From Burkholderia ambifaria (lineage in GTDB: Bacteria; Pseudomonadota; Gammaproteobacteria; Burkholderiales; Burkholderiaceae): 34,628 nucleotides of DNA. The stretch lies in assembly GCF_001443045.1 (NCBI RefSeq), contig NZ_LKPJ01000049.1, forward strand, positions 1 to 34,628. The letters are read 5' to 3'. Both the position numbers and the translations under genes were made by a program. Below, piece after piece: positions 23,295 through 31,201 of the stretch (position 1 is the stretch's first letter; each line of letters begins with the position of its first letter). The notes beneath the pieces were generated by a model that was not told where the DNA came from, did no database searches, and was given only the letters and a program-made list of their open reading frames with translations.

Positions 23295-24773
23295 ATGCAC
23301 TCGGACTATCTCGCGCATGACGCGATCGGCCTCGCCGCACTCGTGCGCGAGCGCAAGACGAGCCCGCGCGAACTGCTCGACGCCGCGATCGGCCAGGCCG
23401 AAGCGGTGAACGGCGCGGTCAACGCGATCGTGCTGCAGGACTACGACGCCGCACGCAAGCGCGCGGCGTCGGCCGTCGACACCGGCACCGACGCGCCGTT
23501 CGCCGGCGTCCCGTATCTGGTCAAGGATCTCGGCGCGGCGGTCGCCGGGCTGCCGCTGTCGATGGGCAGCCGCCACTACCGTTACTTCGTGCCCGCCGAC
23601 GATTCGCCGCTGATCGCGCGCAGCCGCGCGGCGGGGCTCAACGTGTTCGGCAAGACCAACACGTCGGAAATCGGCCAGATGCCGTACACCGAGCCCGAAC
23701 TGTTCGGCGCGTGCCGCAATCCGTGGAACCTCGATCACACGCCCGGCGGCTCGAGCGGCGGCGCGGCCGCGGCCGTCGCGGCCGGCATCGTGCCGCTCGC
23801 GCATGCGTCGGACGGCGGCGGCTCGATCCGGATCCCAGCGTCGTGCTGCGGGCTGTTCGGCTTCAAGCCGAGCCGCAACCCGGTGCTGGTCGACCTGCCG
23901 TCGAACGGCGAGCTGGTCGTCCAGCACGCGGTTTCGCGCAGCGTGCGCGACAGCGCGCTGCTGCTCGACGTGACGACCGGCCAGACGCTGCCGCCCGGCG
24001 CACCGGGCACCTTTCTGGGCGAGCTGGACACGCCGCCCGGCCCGCTGCGCATCGGCCTCGTCGTCGACCCGATGCTCGCGCCGGCGCTCGCGGACGACAC
24101 GCGCGCGGCGCTCGACGACGCGGCCGCGCTCGTCGAATCGCTCGGCCACCACGTCGAACCGGCGACGCTGCACATCGACTATGCGCGCGCGGCCGAAACC
24201 TTTCTCACGCTGTGGGCGACGATCGCCGAGGAGATGGTGCTCGGCGCGCGCGCGCTGACCGGGCGCGCGCCGAAACGCGCCGAGTTCGAACCGGCGACGT
24301 GGGCGATGGCCGTGGTCGGCCGGCGCGTCGCCCGCGCGCGCCTGCCGGACGTGCTCGAATGGCAGCGCCAGCTGACCGTGCAGGTCGCGGGCCTCGTGTC
24401 GCGCTACGACGCGATTCTGTGCGCGACCCTCGCGGGGCCGCCGGTCAAGATCGGCGAGCTGCAGCCGACGCCATTCGAAGCCGCGCAGATGAAGCTGCTC
24501 GGCGCGCTGCCGGTGAAGCCGCTGCTGCGGGAAATGCTCGCGAAGGCCTCGGAGAAGGCATTCGCGTGGGCCGGCTGCACCGAGCTGTTCAACCTGACGG
24601 GCCAGCCGGCGATGTCGGTGCCGCTCTACTGGAACGCACGCGGGCTGCCGATCGGCGTGCAGTTCGTCGCGCGCCACGCCGACGATGCATTGCTGCTGAG
24701 ACTCGCGCGCCAGCTCGAACAGGCGCGGCCGTGGTTCGACCGGCGCCCGCCGCTGATGCAGGCGCAACGCTGA
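23295..24773 (+). CDS. Amidase-signature-family amidase
   Basis: This 492-residue hydrolase of the amidase signature family has the complete Ser-cisSer-Lys triad: Lys77 in YLVKDLG, Ser153 in PGGSSGGAAAAVAAG and nucleophile Ser177 in SDGGGSIRIPAS. It is not GatA: no gatB or gatC is nearby and the C-terminus (NLTGQPAMSVPLYWNARGLPIGVQFVAR) is of the general amidase type. The substrate is unknown. The ATG at 23295 is chosen; a GTG three codons earlier is equally possible. It follows the dienelactone hydrolase by 81 bp on the same strand and ends just before a strong terminator. Confidence 0.92.
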   Translation: MHSDYLAHDAIGLAALVRERKTSPRELLDAAIGQAEAVNGAVNAIVLQDYDAARKRAASAVDTGTDAPFAGVPYLVKDLGAAVAGLPLSMGSRHYRYFVPADDSPLIARSRAAGLNVFGKTNTSEIGQMPYTEPELFGACRNPWNLDHTPGGSSGGAAAAVAAGIVPLAHASDGGGSIRIPASCCGLFGFKPSRNPVLVDLPSNGELVVQHAVSRSVRDSALLLDVTTGQTLPPGAPGTFLGELDTPPGPLRIGLVVDPMLAPALADDTRAALDDAAALVESLGHHVEPATLHIDYARAAETFLTLWATIAEEMVLGARALTGRAPKRAEFEPATWAMAVVGRRVARARLPDVLEWQRQLTVQVAGLVSRYDAILCATLAGPPVKIGELQPTPFEAAQMKLLGALPVKPLLREMLAKASEKAFAWAGCTELFNLTGQPAMSVPLYWNARGLPIGVQFVARHADDALLLRLARQLEQARPWFDRRPPLMQAQR

Positions 24774-24798
24774 CGCATGCGCCATCGGCCACCGCGAT

Positions 24799-24834
24799 AA
24801 AAAAGCCCCGCCGGTTTTGCCGGCGGGGCTTTTT
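24799..24834. terminator. Bidirectional terminator between amidase and metF
   Basis: Fourteen-base arms AAAAGCCCCGCCGG and CCGGCGGGGCTTTT enclose a 5-nt loop, with A- and T-tracts at the two ends, between convergent genes. Confidence 0.92.
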
Positions 24835-24857
24835 CGCATGCAACCGCGTGATGACGC

Positions 24858-25688
24858 TTACATGGAGAGCCGTTCGCAGATGGTGCGCGTCGCGGACGCC
24901 GCGTTCAGCGTATAGAAGTGCAGCCCCGGCACGCCCGCATCGATCAGGCGCTGGCACAGGCTCGTGACGACGTCCGCGCCGAACGCACGGATCGCGTCGC
25001 GATCGTCGCCGAAGCTCTCGAGCCGGCGCGCGACCCAGCGCGGCACTTCCGCGCCGCACATCTCCGAGAAGCGCATCAGCTGCGAGAAGTTCGTGATCGG
25101 CATGATGCCCGGCACGATCGGCACGTCCACACCCAGCTTGCGCACATCGTCGACGAAGCGGAAATACGCGTCGGCGTTGAAGAAGTACTGCGTGATCGCG
25201 GAATTCGCGCCGGCCTTCACCTTGCGCGCGAAGTTCTCGAGATCGGCCTTCGGCGAGCGCGATTGCGGGTGGTACTCCGGGTAGCCGGCGACTTCGATGT
25301 GGAACCAGTCGCCATGCTCGGCGCGGATGAAGCTGACGAGCTCGGACGCGTAGCGCAGCTCGCCCACCTCGCCCATCCCCGACGGCAGGTCGCCGCGCAG
25401 CGCGACGATGTGCCGGATGCCGTGCGAGCGGTACTGGTCGAGGATCGCACGCAGGTTGTCGCGCGACGAACCGATGCACGACAGGTGAGGCGCGGCTTCG
25501 AGGCCGTCCTTCTGCATGTCGAGCACGGTATCGAGCGTGCCCTGCTGGGTCGAGCCGCCGGCGCCGAACGTACAGGAGACGAATTTCGGCTTCAGCGGCA
25601 GCAGCTGCGCACGCGTGGCGCGCAGCTTCTCGACGCCTTCCGCCGTTTTCGGCGGGAAGAATTCAAACGAGAGTTCGATCGGTTTCAT
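24858..25688 (-). CDS. metF: 5,10-methylenetetrahydrofolate reductase MetF
   Basis: This 276-residue FAD-dependent TIM-barrel enzyme reduces 5,10-methylene-THF to 5-methyl-THF, the methyl donor for methionine synthesis. It begins SFEFFPPKT with the conserved catalytic Glu and has VSCTFGAGGS, HLSCIGSS, IVALRGDLP, DWFHIEVAGYPEYHP, AGANSAITQYFFN, VPGIMPI and a C-terminal GLHFYTLN. The length matches bacterial MetF. It is the last gene of the ahcY group, starting 12 bp after the membrane-protein stop. No strong ribosome-binding site precedes the ATG, so expression may rely on coupling. Confidence 0.97.
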   Translation of the reverse strand: MKPIELSFEFFPPKTAEGVEKLRATRAQLLPLKPKFVSCTFGAGGSTQQGTLDTVLDMQKDGLEAAPHLSCIGSSRDNLRAILDQYRSHGIRHIVALRGDLPSGMGEVGELRYASELVSFIRAEHGDWFHIEVAGYPEYHPQSRSPKADLENFARKVKAGANSAITQYFFNADAYFRFVDDVRKLGVDVPIVPGIMPITNFSQLMRFSEMCGAEVPRWVARRLESFGDDRDAIRAFGADVVTSLCQRLIDAGVPGLHFYTLNAASATRTICERLSM

Positions 25689-25700
25689 GATTCGATAAAG

Positions 25701-26054
25701 TCAGCCGATGTCGCGCTGCCCGAAGATCAGCGCGGACAGCAGCCACGACACGATGCTGTACAGGATCGAGCCGAAGAACGCGGACCAGAATCCCGACACC
25801 TCGAAGCCCTTCAGCAGCGACGACGCGAACCAGAAGCACAGCGCGTTCACGACGAGGATGAACACCCCGAGCGTGACGATCGTGACGGGCAGCGTCAGCA
25901 GGATCAGCACCGGACGGATCACCGTGTTGATCAGGCCGAGCACGACCGCGATGATCAGCGCGGTGCCGAAGCTCTTGATGTGGATCGACGGCACGAGGTA
26001 CGTGATGATCAGCAGCGCGAGGGCGTTGATGACCCAGGTGAGGATGACACTCAT
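25701..26054 (-). CDS. Small four-helix membrane protein, phage-holin IV/YvlD-like
   Basis: This 117-residue protein is almost entirely hydrophobic, with four predicted helices (about 5-22, 28-48, 55-77, 88-110). The segments LGLINTVIRPVLILLTLPVTIVTLG and NALCFWFASSLLKGFEVSGFWSAFFGS are characteristic of the widespread YvlD/DUF360 family labelled as phage holin superfamily IV. No phage genes are near, so a lysis role is unlikely. It lies between ahcY and metF in the same orientation; its function is unknown. A GGAG site precedes the ATG. Confidence 0.85.
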   Translation of the reverse strand: MSVILTWVINALALLIITYLVPSIHIKSFGTALIIAVVLGLINTVIRPVLILLTLPVTIVTLGVFILVVNALCFWFASSLLKGFEVSGFWSAFFGSILYSIVSWLLSALIFGQRDIG

Positions 26055-26218
26055 GGAGGGCTCCGGTTCGGTTGTCGATCTGGTCGGTCAGTGGCCGCCG
26101 CCGGCCACCGCGCGTGCCCGGGGGCGCAACGCGGCGGGCCGGCGATCCGGCGCCGTGCCGCCGCCGCGCCGCGTGCCCCGCAGCGGGGCGCGCACGGCAC
26201 GGCCGCGGCCTCGGCGCA
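26055..26218. other. GC-rich hairpin spacer downstream of ahcY
   Basis: This 164-bp gap is extremely GC-rich with overlapping inverted repeats, for example CCCCG/CGGGG flanked by GTG/GCGC elements at about 26167-26195. There is no U-tract on the minus strand. It may slow ribosomes or polymerase or stabilise ahcY mRNA; no gene is present. Confidence 0.4.
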
Positions 26219-27637
26219 TCAGTAGCGGTAGTGGTTCGGCTTGAACGGGCCGTCCTTCTGCACGCCGATGTACGACGCCTGCTCGTCCGACAGCACGGAC
26301 AGGTTCGCGCCGATGCGCGCGAGGTGCAGGCGCGCGACCTTTTCATCGAGATGCTTCGGCAGCACGTACACCTTGTTCTCGTACTCGCCGCCGCGCACGA
26401 ACAGCTCGATCTGCGCGAGCGTCTGGTTCGCGAACGAGTTCGACATCACGAACGACGGGTGGCCGGTCGCGCAGCCGAGGTTCACGAGGCGGCCTTCAGC
26501 CAGCAGGATCACGCGCTTGCCGTCCGGGAAGATGATGTGGTCGACCTGCGGCTTGATGTTTTCCCACTGGTACTGGCGGGTCGACGCGACGTCGATTTCC
26601 GAGTCGAAGTGACCGATGTTGCAGACGATCGCGTTGTGGCGCATCGCCTTCATGTGATCGTGGTTGATCACGTGGTAGTTGCCGGTCGCCGTCACGAAGA
26701 TGTCGGCCTTGTCGGCCGCGTATTCCATCGTCACGACGCGGTAGCCTTCCATCGCCGCCTGCAGCGCGCAGATCGGATCGATTTCGGTGACCCACACGGT
26801 CGCGCCCAGGCCGCGCAGCGATTGCGCGCAGCCCTTGCCCACGTCGCCGTAGCCCGCGACGACCGCGACCTTGCCCGCGATCATCACGTCGGTCGCGCGC
26901 TTGATGCCGTCGACGAGCGACTCGCGGCAGCCGTACAGGTTGTCGAACTTCGACTTCGTGACCGAATCGTTCACGTTGAACGCCGGGAACGGCAGGCGGC
27001 CGTCCTTTTCCATCTGGTACAGGCGGTGCACGCCGGTCGTGGTTTCTTCAGTCACGCCCTTGATGTGCGCGAGGCGCGTCGAGTACCAGGTCGGGTCGGC
27101 GTCGAGGTGCGTCGCGATCGACTTGTACAGCGCGACTTCTTCCTCGTTGGTCGGCTTCGCGATCACCGAACGGTCCTTCTCGGCCTTCGAGCCGAGGATC
27201 AGCAGCAGCGTTGCGTCGCCGCCGTCGTCCAGGATCATGTTCGCGAATTCGCCGTTCGGCCATTCGAAGATGCGGTGCGAGAACTCCCAGTATTCGTCGA
27301 GCGACTCGCCCTTGAACGCGAACACCGGCGTGCCGGCTTCGACGATCGCGGCGGCGGCGTGGTCCTGCGTCGAGAAGATGTTGCACGACGCCCAGCGGAC
27401 ATCGGCGCCGAGCGCCTTCAGCGTCTCGATCAGCACGCCGGTCTGGATCGTCATGTGCAGCGAACCCGCGATGCGCGCGCCCTTCAGCGGCTGCTGCGCC
27501 TTGTATTCGTCGCGGATCTGCACGAGGCCCGGCATTTCGGTCTCGGCGATGTTCAGTTCCTTGCGGCCCCAGCCGGCAAGCGCCATGTCGGCGACGATGT
27601 AATCCTTGGAAGCTTGCGAATCGATAATGGCGTTCAT
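26219..27637 (-). CDS. ahcY: S-adenosylhomocysteine hydrolase AhcY
   Basis: This 472-residue NAD-dependent cytosolic enzyme splits S-adenosylhomocysteine to adenosine and homocysteine, relieving product inhibition of methyltransferases. Family motifs include GARIAGSLHMTIQTGVLIETL, SCNIFSTQDHAAAA, VNDSVTKSKFDNLYGCRESL, the NAD loop VAGYGDVGKGCAQSL, and the C-terminal DGPFKPNHYRY. It has the roughly 40-residue insert common in proteobacterial forms. The ATG at 27637 is preferred over a GTG directly before it, because AGGAGG is 5 nt from the ATG but too close to the GTG. A SAH riboswitch lies in its leader, and metF follows in the same group. Confidence 0.98.
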   Translation of the reverse strand: MNAIIDSQASKDYIVADMALAGWGRKELNIAETEMPGLVQIRDEYKAQQPLKGARIAGSLHMTIQTGVLIETLKALGADVRWASCNIFSTQDHAAAAIVEAGTPVFAFKGESLDEYWEFSHRIFEWPNGEFANMILDDGGDATLLLILGSKAEKDRSVIAKPTNEEEVALYKSIATHLDADPTWYSTRLAHIKGVTEETTTGVHRLYQMEKDGRLPFPAFNVNDSVTKSKFDNLYGCRESLVDGIKRATDVMIAGKVAVVAGYGDVGKGCAQSLRGLGATVWVTEIDPICALQAAMEGYRVVTMEYAADKADIFVTATGNYHVINHDHMKAMRHNAIVCNIGHFDSEIDVASTRQYQWENIKPQVDHIIFPDGKRVILLAEGRLVNLGCATGHPSFVMSNSFANQTLAQIELFVRGGEYENKVYVLPKHLDEKVARLHLARIGANLSVLSDEQASYIGVQKDGPFKPNHYRY

Positions 27638-27675
27638 CACGCCCTCCTTTCTAAAAAAGTTCTAGAAATTGGTGA

Positions 27676-27783
27676 CGTGAGCGCCGTTCAGGAAGCGGGG
27701 CCGGCGCGAATCTCGCCGCACGGCTGCTTGGTGAAGCTCTCCGAGCCTGGCGAACGCAGAAGGTCCGTCGCAACGCTCCTCGG
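27676..27783 (-). promoter_or_regulatory. SAH riboswitch controlling ahcY
   Basis: On the minus strand the leader contains the conserved blocks of the S-adenosylhomocysteine aptamer in order: CCGAGGAGCG, TTGCGAC, GCCAGGCTCGG and AACGGCGCTCACG, with a variable GC-rich arm between the third and fourth. CCGAG pairs with CTCGG to form the main helix, and GAGCG can pair with CGCTC as the known pseudoknot. SAH riboswitches turn ahcY on when SAH builds up. Past the aptamer, TTTCTA (27668-27663) can pair with TAGAAA (27653-27648) immediately before and touching the AGGAGG ribosome-binding site, so translation control is plausible. Confidence 0.93.
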
Positions 27784-27795
27784 AAAACGGGAGGG

Positions 27796-27801
27796 ATTGT
27801 A
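27796..27801 (-). promoter_or_regulatory. -10 box of the ahcY promoter
   Basis: TACAAT on the minus strand ends about 12 nt before the first aptamer block, so transcription would begin just ahead of the riboswitch. The -35 region is poor (CGCATT or GCGCAT at 16-17 bp). Confidence 0.55.
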
Positions 27802-27864
27802 GCAAATCGGCGCGGGAAATGCGCGCCGCGCGCCGCGTCGGCGCGCGTGGGCACAATGAAAGGG

Positions 27865-28599
27865 TCAGTTCTCCGCGCCGACCCACGCCTGTTCGCGCAG
27901 CCGCGCGCGCAGGCGCGCGACGGCCTGGCTGTGCAGCTGGCACACGCGCGATTCGCTCACTTCGAGCACCGCGCCGATCTCGCGCAGGTTCAGCCCGCGC
28001 TCGTAGTACAGCGACATCAGCAGCTTCTCGCGCTCGGGCAGCCGCTCGATCGCGTCGACGAGCGCCTCGCGCAGGTGTTCGTCGAGCAGCGCCGACAGCG
28101 GATCGGCGTGATCGACGCGATAGCGGTCGAGGAACGGCTCGTCGTCGGCCGCGCGGTCGAAATCCTCGTAGTAGATGAGCTGGCTGCCGTGCAGGTCCTG
28201 CAGCATCCCCTGGTACTCGTCGAGCGGCATCTTCAGGTGCTGCGCGATCTCGGTCTCGCTCGCCGAGCGGCCGAGCTGCTGCTCGACCTGGTGCACCGCG
28301 TGCTCGACCTCGCGCGACGTCTTGCGCAGGCTGCGCGGCAGCCAGTCGTTGCTGCGCAGCTCGTCGAGCATCGCGCCGCGGATGCGCTGCGTCGCGTAGG
28401 TCTCGAACTGCGCGCCCTGGTCTTCCTTGTAGCGGCCGGCCGCGTCCATCAGGCCGATCATGCCGGCCTGGATCAGGTCGTCGAGGTCGACGCTCGCCGG
28501 CATCTTCGCGACGAGCTGCAGGCCCAGGCGCCGCACGAGCGGCGCGTATTGCGCGAGCACGTCGGCCTGGGTCATCTTTCCTTGAGCGTTGTACATCAT
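27865..28599 (-). CDS. fliA: Flagellar sigma factor FliA (sigma-28)
   Basis: This 244-residue RNA polymerase sigma factor directs late flagellar and chemotaxis promoters. Region 2 is clear (ASVDLDDLIQAGMIGLMDAAGRY, GAQFETYATQRIRGAMLDELR, DWLPRSLRK), region 3 covers about 95-150, and region 4 holds LPEREKLLMSLYYERGLNLREIGAVLEVSESRVCQLHSQAV in pieces over about 185-230. AAGGAG lies 6 nt before the first of two adjacent ATGs. It is the last gene of the flagellar operon, 18 bp after flhG. Its activity is normally held by the anti-sigma factor FlgM, which is not encoded here. Confidence 0.97.
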   Translation of the reverse strand: MMYNAQGKMTQADVLAQYAPLVRRLGLQLVAKMPASVDLDDLIQAGMIGLMDAAGRYKEDQGAQFETYATQRIRGAMLDELRSNDWLPRSLRKTSREVEHAVHQVEQQLGRSASETEIAQHLKMPLDEYQGMLQDLHGSQLIYYEDFDRAADDEPFLDRYRVDHADPLSALLDEHLREALVDAIERLPEREKLLMSLYYERGLNLREIGAVLEVSESRVCQLHSQAVARLRARLREQAWVGAEN

Positions 28600-28617
28600 G
28601 GCTCTCTCCTTCCGGTC

Positions 28618-29436
28618 TCACGCGGCGTGGGCCGCACCCGCCTCGTACGACGGCTTGCCGCCCGCATGCACGGCGCGCCCCGCGCCCGAGCCCGGGCGCA
28701 TCGGCCAGTACAGCAGGTCGGCGGCAATCTGCCGGTAATCGCGCGCGGCGGCCGACGACGGGAACGCGTCGACCACGGTATGCATCAGGTCGCGTGCATG
28801 CTCGACGAGCGGATCGGCGCTCACGCAGCCGGCATCGGCGATCGACACCGTCAGGTAGCGGCTCGCGACGCCCGCGAGATTGTCGAATGCGGTCCTGGCG
28901 TCGGTGTGGCTGCCGACGTGGTTGGTCAGCAAGCGGAACTGCGCGACCGCGTGCGCGAAATGCAGGCGCTTCATGCATGCATACGCCTCGGTGATCGCCT
29001 GCGCGGCGACCCGCGTGACGATCAGCACGTCGTGCGCCTCGCGCGCGAGTGCGGAGAGCGTGCCGTCCGCGCCGAGCTGTGCGTCGACCAGCACGATGTC
29101 CGCCTGGCCGTCGATGAAGTCGCTCAGTTGCGCGTCGCTGTAGCCGTCGCGCGCGAGCCGCGCGGCCGCGCACAGGCCGAACCCGGCGGCAACACGCGTG
29201 CGTTCGCCGTCGCGCAGCCATGCGCCCGCGAGCGTCGCCACGCTCGAATGGACGTTGGCACGCTCGTCGACGACGAGCACGTCCTTGCCGAGCGCGGTCA
29301 GCGCGGCCGCGACGTTCACGACGGTGGACGTGCAGCCGACGCCCGCCGGGCCGCCCGTCACCGCGACGATGCGCGACGCGCGCCCGGCCAGCAGGCGTCG
29401 CAGCCCTTCGGCCTGGTCGATGATCCGTTTATCCAA
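28618..29436 (-). CDS. flhG: FlhG/FleN-type MinD-like protein with altered Walker A
   Basis: This 272-residue MinD/ParA-superfamily protein, by position and fold FlhG, normally limits flagellar number together with FlhF. The start MDKRIIDQAEGLRRLL is FlhG-like. The P-loop reads AVTGGPAGVGCTSTVV: against the usual SGKGGVGKT both lysines are replaced, the signature one by Pro30 and the P-loop one by Cys35. The switch I and II aspartates are only partly kept (VVDERAN, VLVDAQLG). ATP binding is therefore doubtful, although the fold and operon position are retained. The 3' end of flhF overlaps its start by 8 bp. Confidence 0.9.
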   Translation of the reverse strand: MDKRIIDQAEGLRRLLAGRASRIVAVTGGPAGVGCTSTVVNVAAALTALGKDVLVVDERANVHSSVATLAGAWLRDGERTRVAAGFGLCAAARLARDGYSDAQLSDFIDGQADIVLVDAQLGADGTLSALAREAHDVLIVTRVAAQAITEAYACMKRLHFAHAVAQFRLLTNHVGSHTDARTAFDNLAGVASRYLTVSIADAGCVSADPLVEHARDLMHTVVDAFPSSAAARDYRQIAADLLYWPMRPGSGAGRAVHAGGKPSYEAGAAHAA

Positions 29437-31201
29437 ATCGCACCTCGTGCAGCTCGGCGGTGGAACGTGCGGCCAGTGCGGACAGCAGCGTCGGCATGTC
29501 TTCGTCCTGGGGCACGAAGGGCGAGCCGTCGCGCGGTACGCAGAACGCGCTCTTCAGCAGGAATTTGGTCGACGCGACGTACAGGTTCTCCGGCACCTTC
29601 TGGCCGGTCGACACGTAGTGGACGGGCAGCTTGTAGCGGATCACCGTGTCGAGCACGCCGCCGAGGTGGGTCGCCTCGTCGAGCTTGGTGAGGATGCAGC
29701 CGGCGAGGTCCGGATGCTCGCCCGCGCTGCGGTACGCCTGCACGACTTCGTTGAGCGTGTCGCCGTGGCTCGTCGCGTTGAGCAGCAGCAGGCGCTGCAC
29801 CGGCGCGTTCGCGCCGTGCAGCATCGCGATCTGGTCGGACAGCGCGCGGTCGCGCTGGCTCATGCCGATCGTGTCGATCAGCACGATGTGCTTGTTGCGC
29901 AACTCGGACAGCGCGAGCTCGAGGTCGCCCGCATCCTTCACCGCGTGCACCGGCACGCCGAGGATCTTGCCGAAGATGCGCAGCTGCTCGTGGCCGCCGA
30001 TCCGGTAGCTGTCGGTGGTCAGCAGCGCGACCTTGCTCGCGCCGAAGCGCATCACGCAGCGCGCGGCAAGCTTCGCGGTGGTGGTCGTCTTGCCGACCCC
30101 GGTCGGCCCCATCAGCGCGAACACGCCGCCGCGCTCCATCAGCGCGTCCTCGCTCTCGAGCACCGGCAGGTTCGCCGCGAGCACCGACTGCGCCCATTCG
30201 GCGGCCTGGTCGAAGGTTTGCGTGCTGTCGCCGGACGGCAGGTTGTCGACCAGCATGCGCACCAGTTGCGCGGAGAAGCCGGCCGAGAACAGGTGCTTGG
30301 TCAGCGCGCCGTGCACCGGGCTGCGGCGCTGGCGGTCGTGCCACATCAGGCTGTCGAACTGCTCCTGCATCATCCCGCGCATCGCGCCGAGCTCGTGCAT
30401 CACCGTGTCGTTGACGATGCTCTCGATGCGCGCCTTCAGCGCGTCGGCCACCGCAGCGGCCGCCTCGGCGGACAGGCCCGCGCGCTCGGCCGGCTTCGCG
30501 GCACTGGTTTCGCTCGCGCGGGTGGCGGCGGCGGCGGCCGCGGACGGCATCCGGCGTTCGGCGTCGCGCACGATGTCGCGCGCCCAGCCGGCCGGCGTCG
30601 CGGACGCGGCGTCCTGCTGCGTGCGGACCGGCGCCTGCGGTGCGGCCTGCGCCGCCTGCGCGCGGGCGATCAGCGCTTCGCGCTGCTGCGTCAGGCGCTT
30701 CGCATGCTCGACGAGCCACGGTGCGGGTTCGGACGATGCGGCCGGCGTGCCTGCCGCCGCTGCGCCGGCAGCGGGCGCCGCCGACGACGGCGATGCGGGC
30801 TCCGTTGCGTGCGCGTCGGCATCGAAGGCGGCCGGTTCTGCAGCCGGTTCCATCGCTTCGGCGCTCGCGCCGAACACCGACGAGAACACGTCCGGCAGCC
30901 CGCCGTCGCCTGCCGCATACGGATTGGCGGCCGGGCGCGCGCGTGCGGCGCCGGGGCGCGGCACGATGCCCGGCACAGCGGCGGCCGGCACGGATTCCGG
31001 TGCGCGCGGCGCAAGCGTGCGTGCCCGCGCGGCGGCCTGCGGCGTGACCGCGGCGAGATCCGAGTCGGCGAGTGCGACGATTTCGACGCTGCCGTCATCG
31101 AGCGTGCGGTTCGACAGCACGACGGCGTCGGCGCCCAGTGCCTCTCGCACGAGGCGAAGCGCGTCGCGGCTGGTCGCGCCGGTGAATTTGCGAATGTTCA
31201 A
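29429..31201 (-). CDS. flhF: Flagellar SRP-type GTPase FlhF
   Basis: This 590-residue GTPase related to Ffh and FtsY specifies placement or number of flagella. The N-terminal B domain (MNIRKFTGATSRDALRLVREALG) is followed by a very long Ala/Pro-rich linker (about 60-300), then an N-domain and the G-domain. The G-domain shows GPTGVGKTTTTAKLAA near 367, DSYRIGGHEQL, DTIGMSQRD and TKLDEATHLGG, all typical. The linker is longer than in many relatives, which have 400-500 residues in total. It overlaps flhA by 4 bp and flhG by 8 bp, so the three are translationally coupled. Confidence 0.96.
   Translation of the reverse strand: MNIRKFTGATSRDALRLVREALGADAVVLSNRTLDDGSVEIVALADSDLAAVTPQAAARARTLAPRAPESVPAAAVPGIVPRPGAARARPAANPYAAGDGGLPDVFSSVFGASAEAMEPAAEPAAFDADAHATEPASPSSAAPAAGAAAAGTPAASSEPAPWLVEHAKRLTQQREALIARAQAAQAAPQAPVRTQQDAASATPAGWARDIVRDAERRMPSAAAAAATRASETSAAKPAERAGLSAEAAAAVADALKARIESIVNDTVMHELGAMRGMMQEQFDSLMWHDRQRRSPVHGALTKHLFSAGFSAQLVRMLVDNLPSGDSTQTFDQAAEWAQSVLAANLPVLESEDALMERGGVFALMGPTGVGKTTTTAKLAARCVMRFGASKVALLTTDSYRIGGHEQLRIFGKILGVPVHAVKDAGDLELALSELRNKHIVLIDTIGMSQRDRALSDQIAMLHGANAPVQRLLLLNATSHGDTLNEVVQAYRSAGEHPDLAGCILTKLDEATHLGGVLDTVIRYKLPVHYVSTGQKVPENLYVASTKFLLKSAFCVPRDGSPFVPQDEDMPTLLSALAARSTAELHEVRFG

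Noticed and set aside
23295..24773. GatA subunit of the tRNA amidotransferase
   Set aside because: No gatB or gatC lies beside it and the sequence outside the triad is of the general amidase type.
25701..26054. Phage holin as a sign of a prophage
   Set aside because: No endolysin, spanin or structural phage genes are adjacent; the protein belongs to a widespread chromosomal YvlD-like family placed between metabolic genes.
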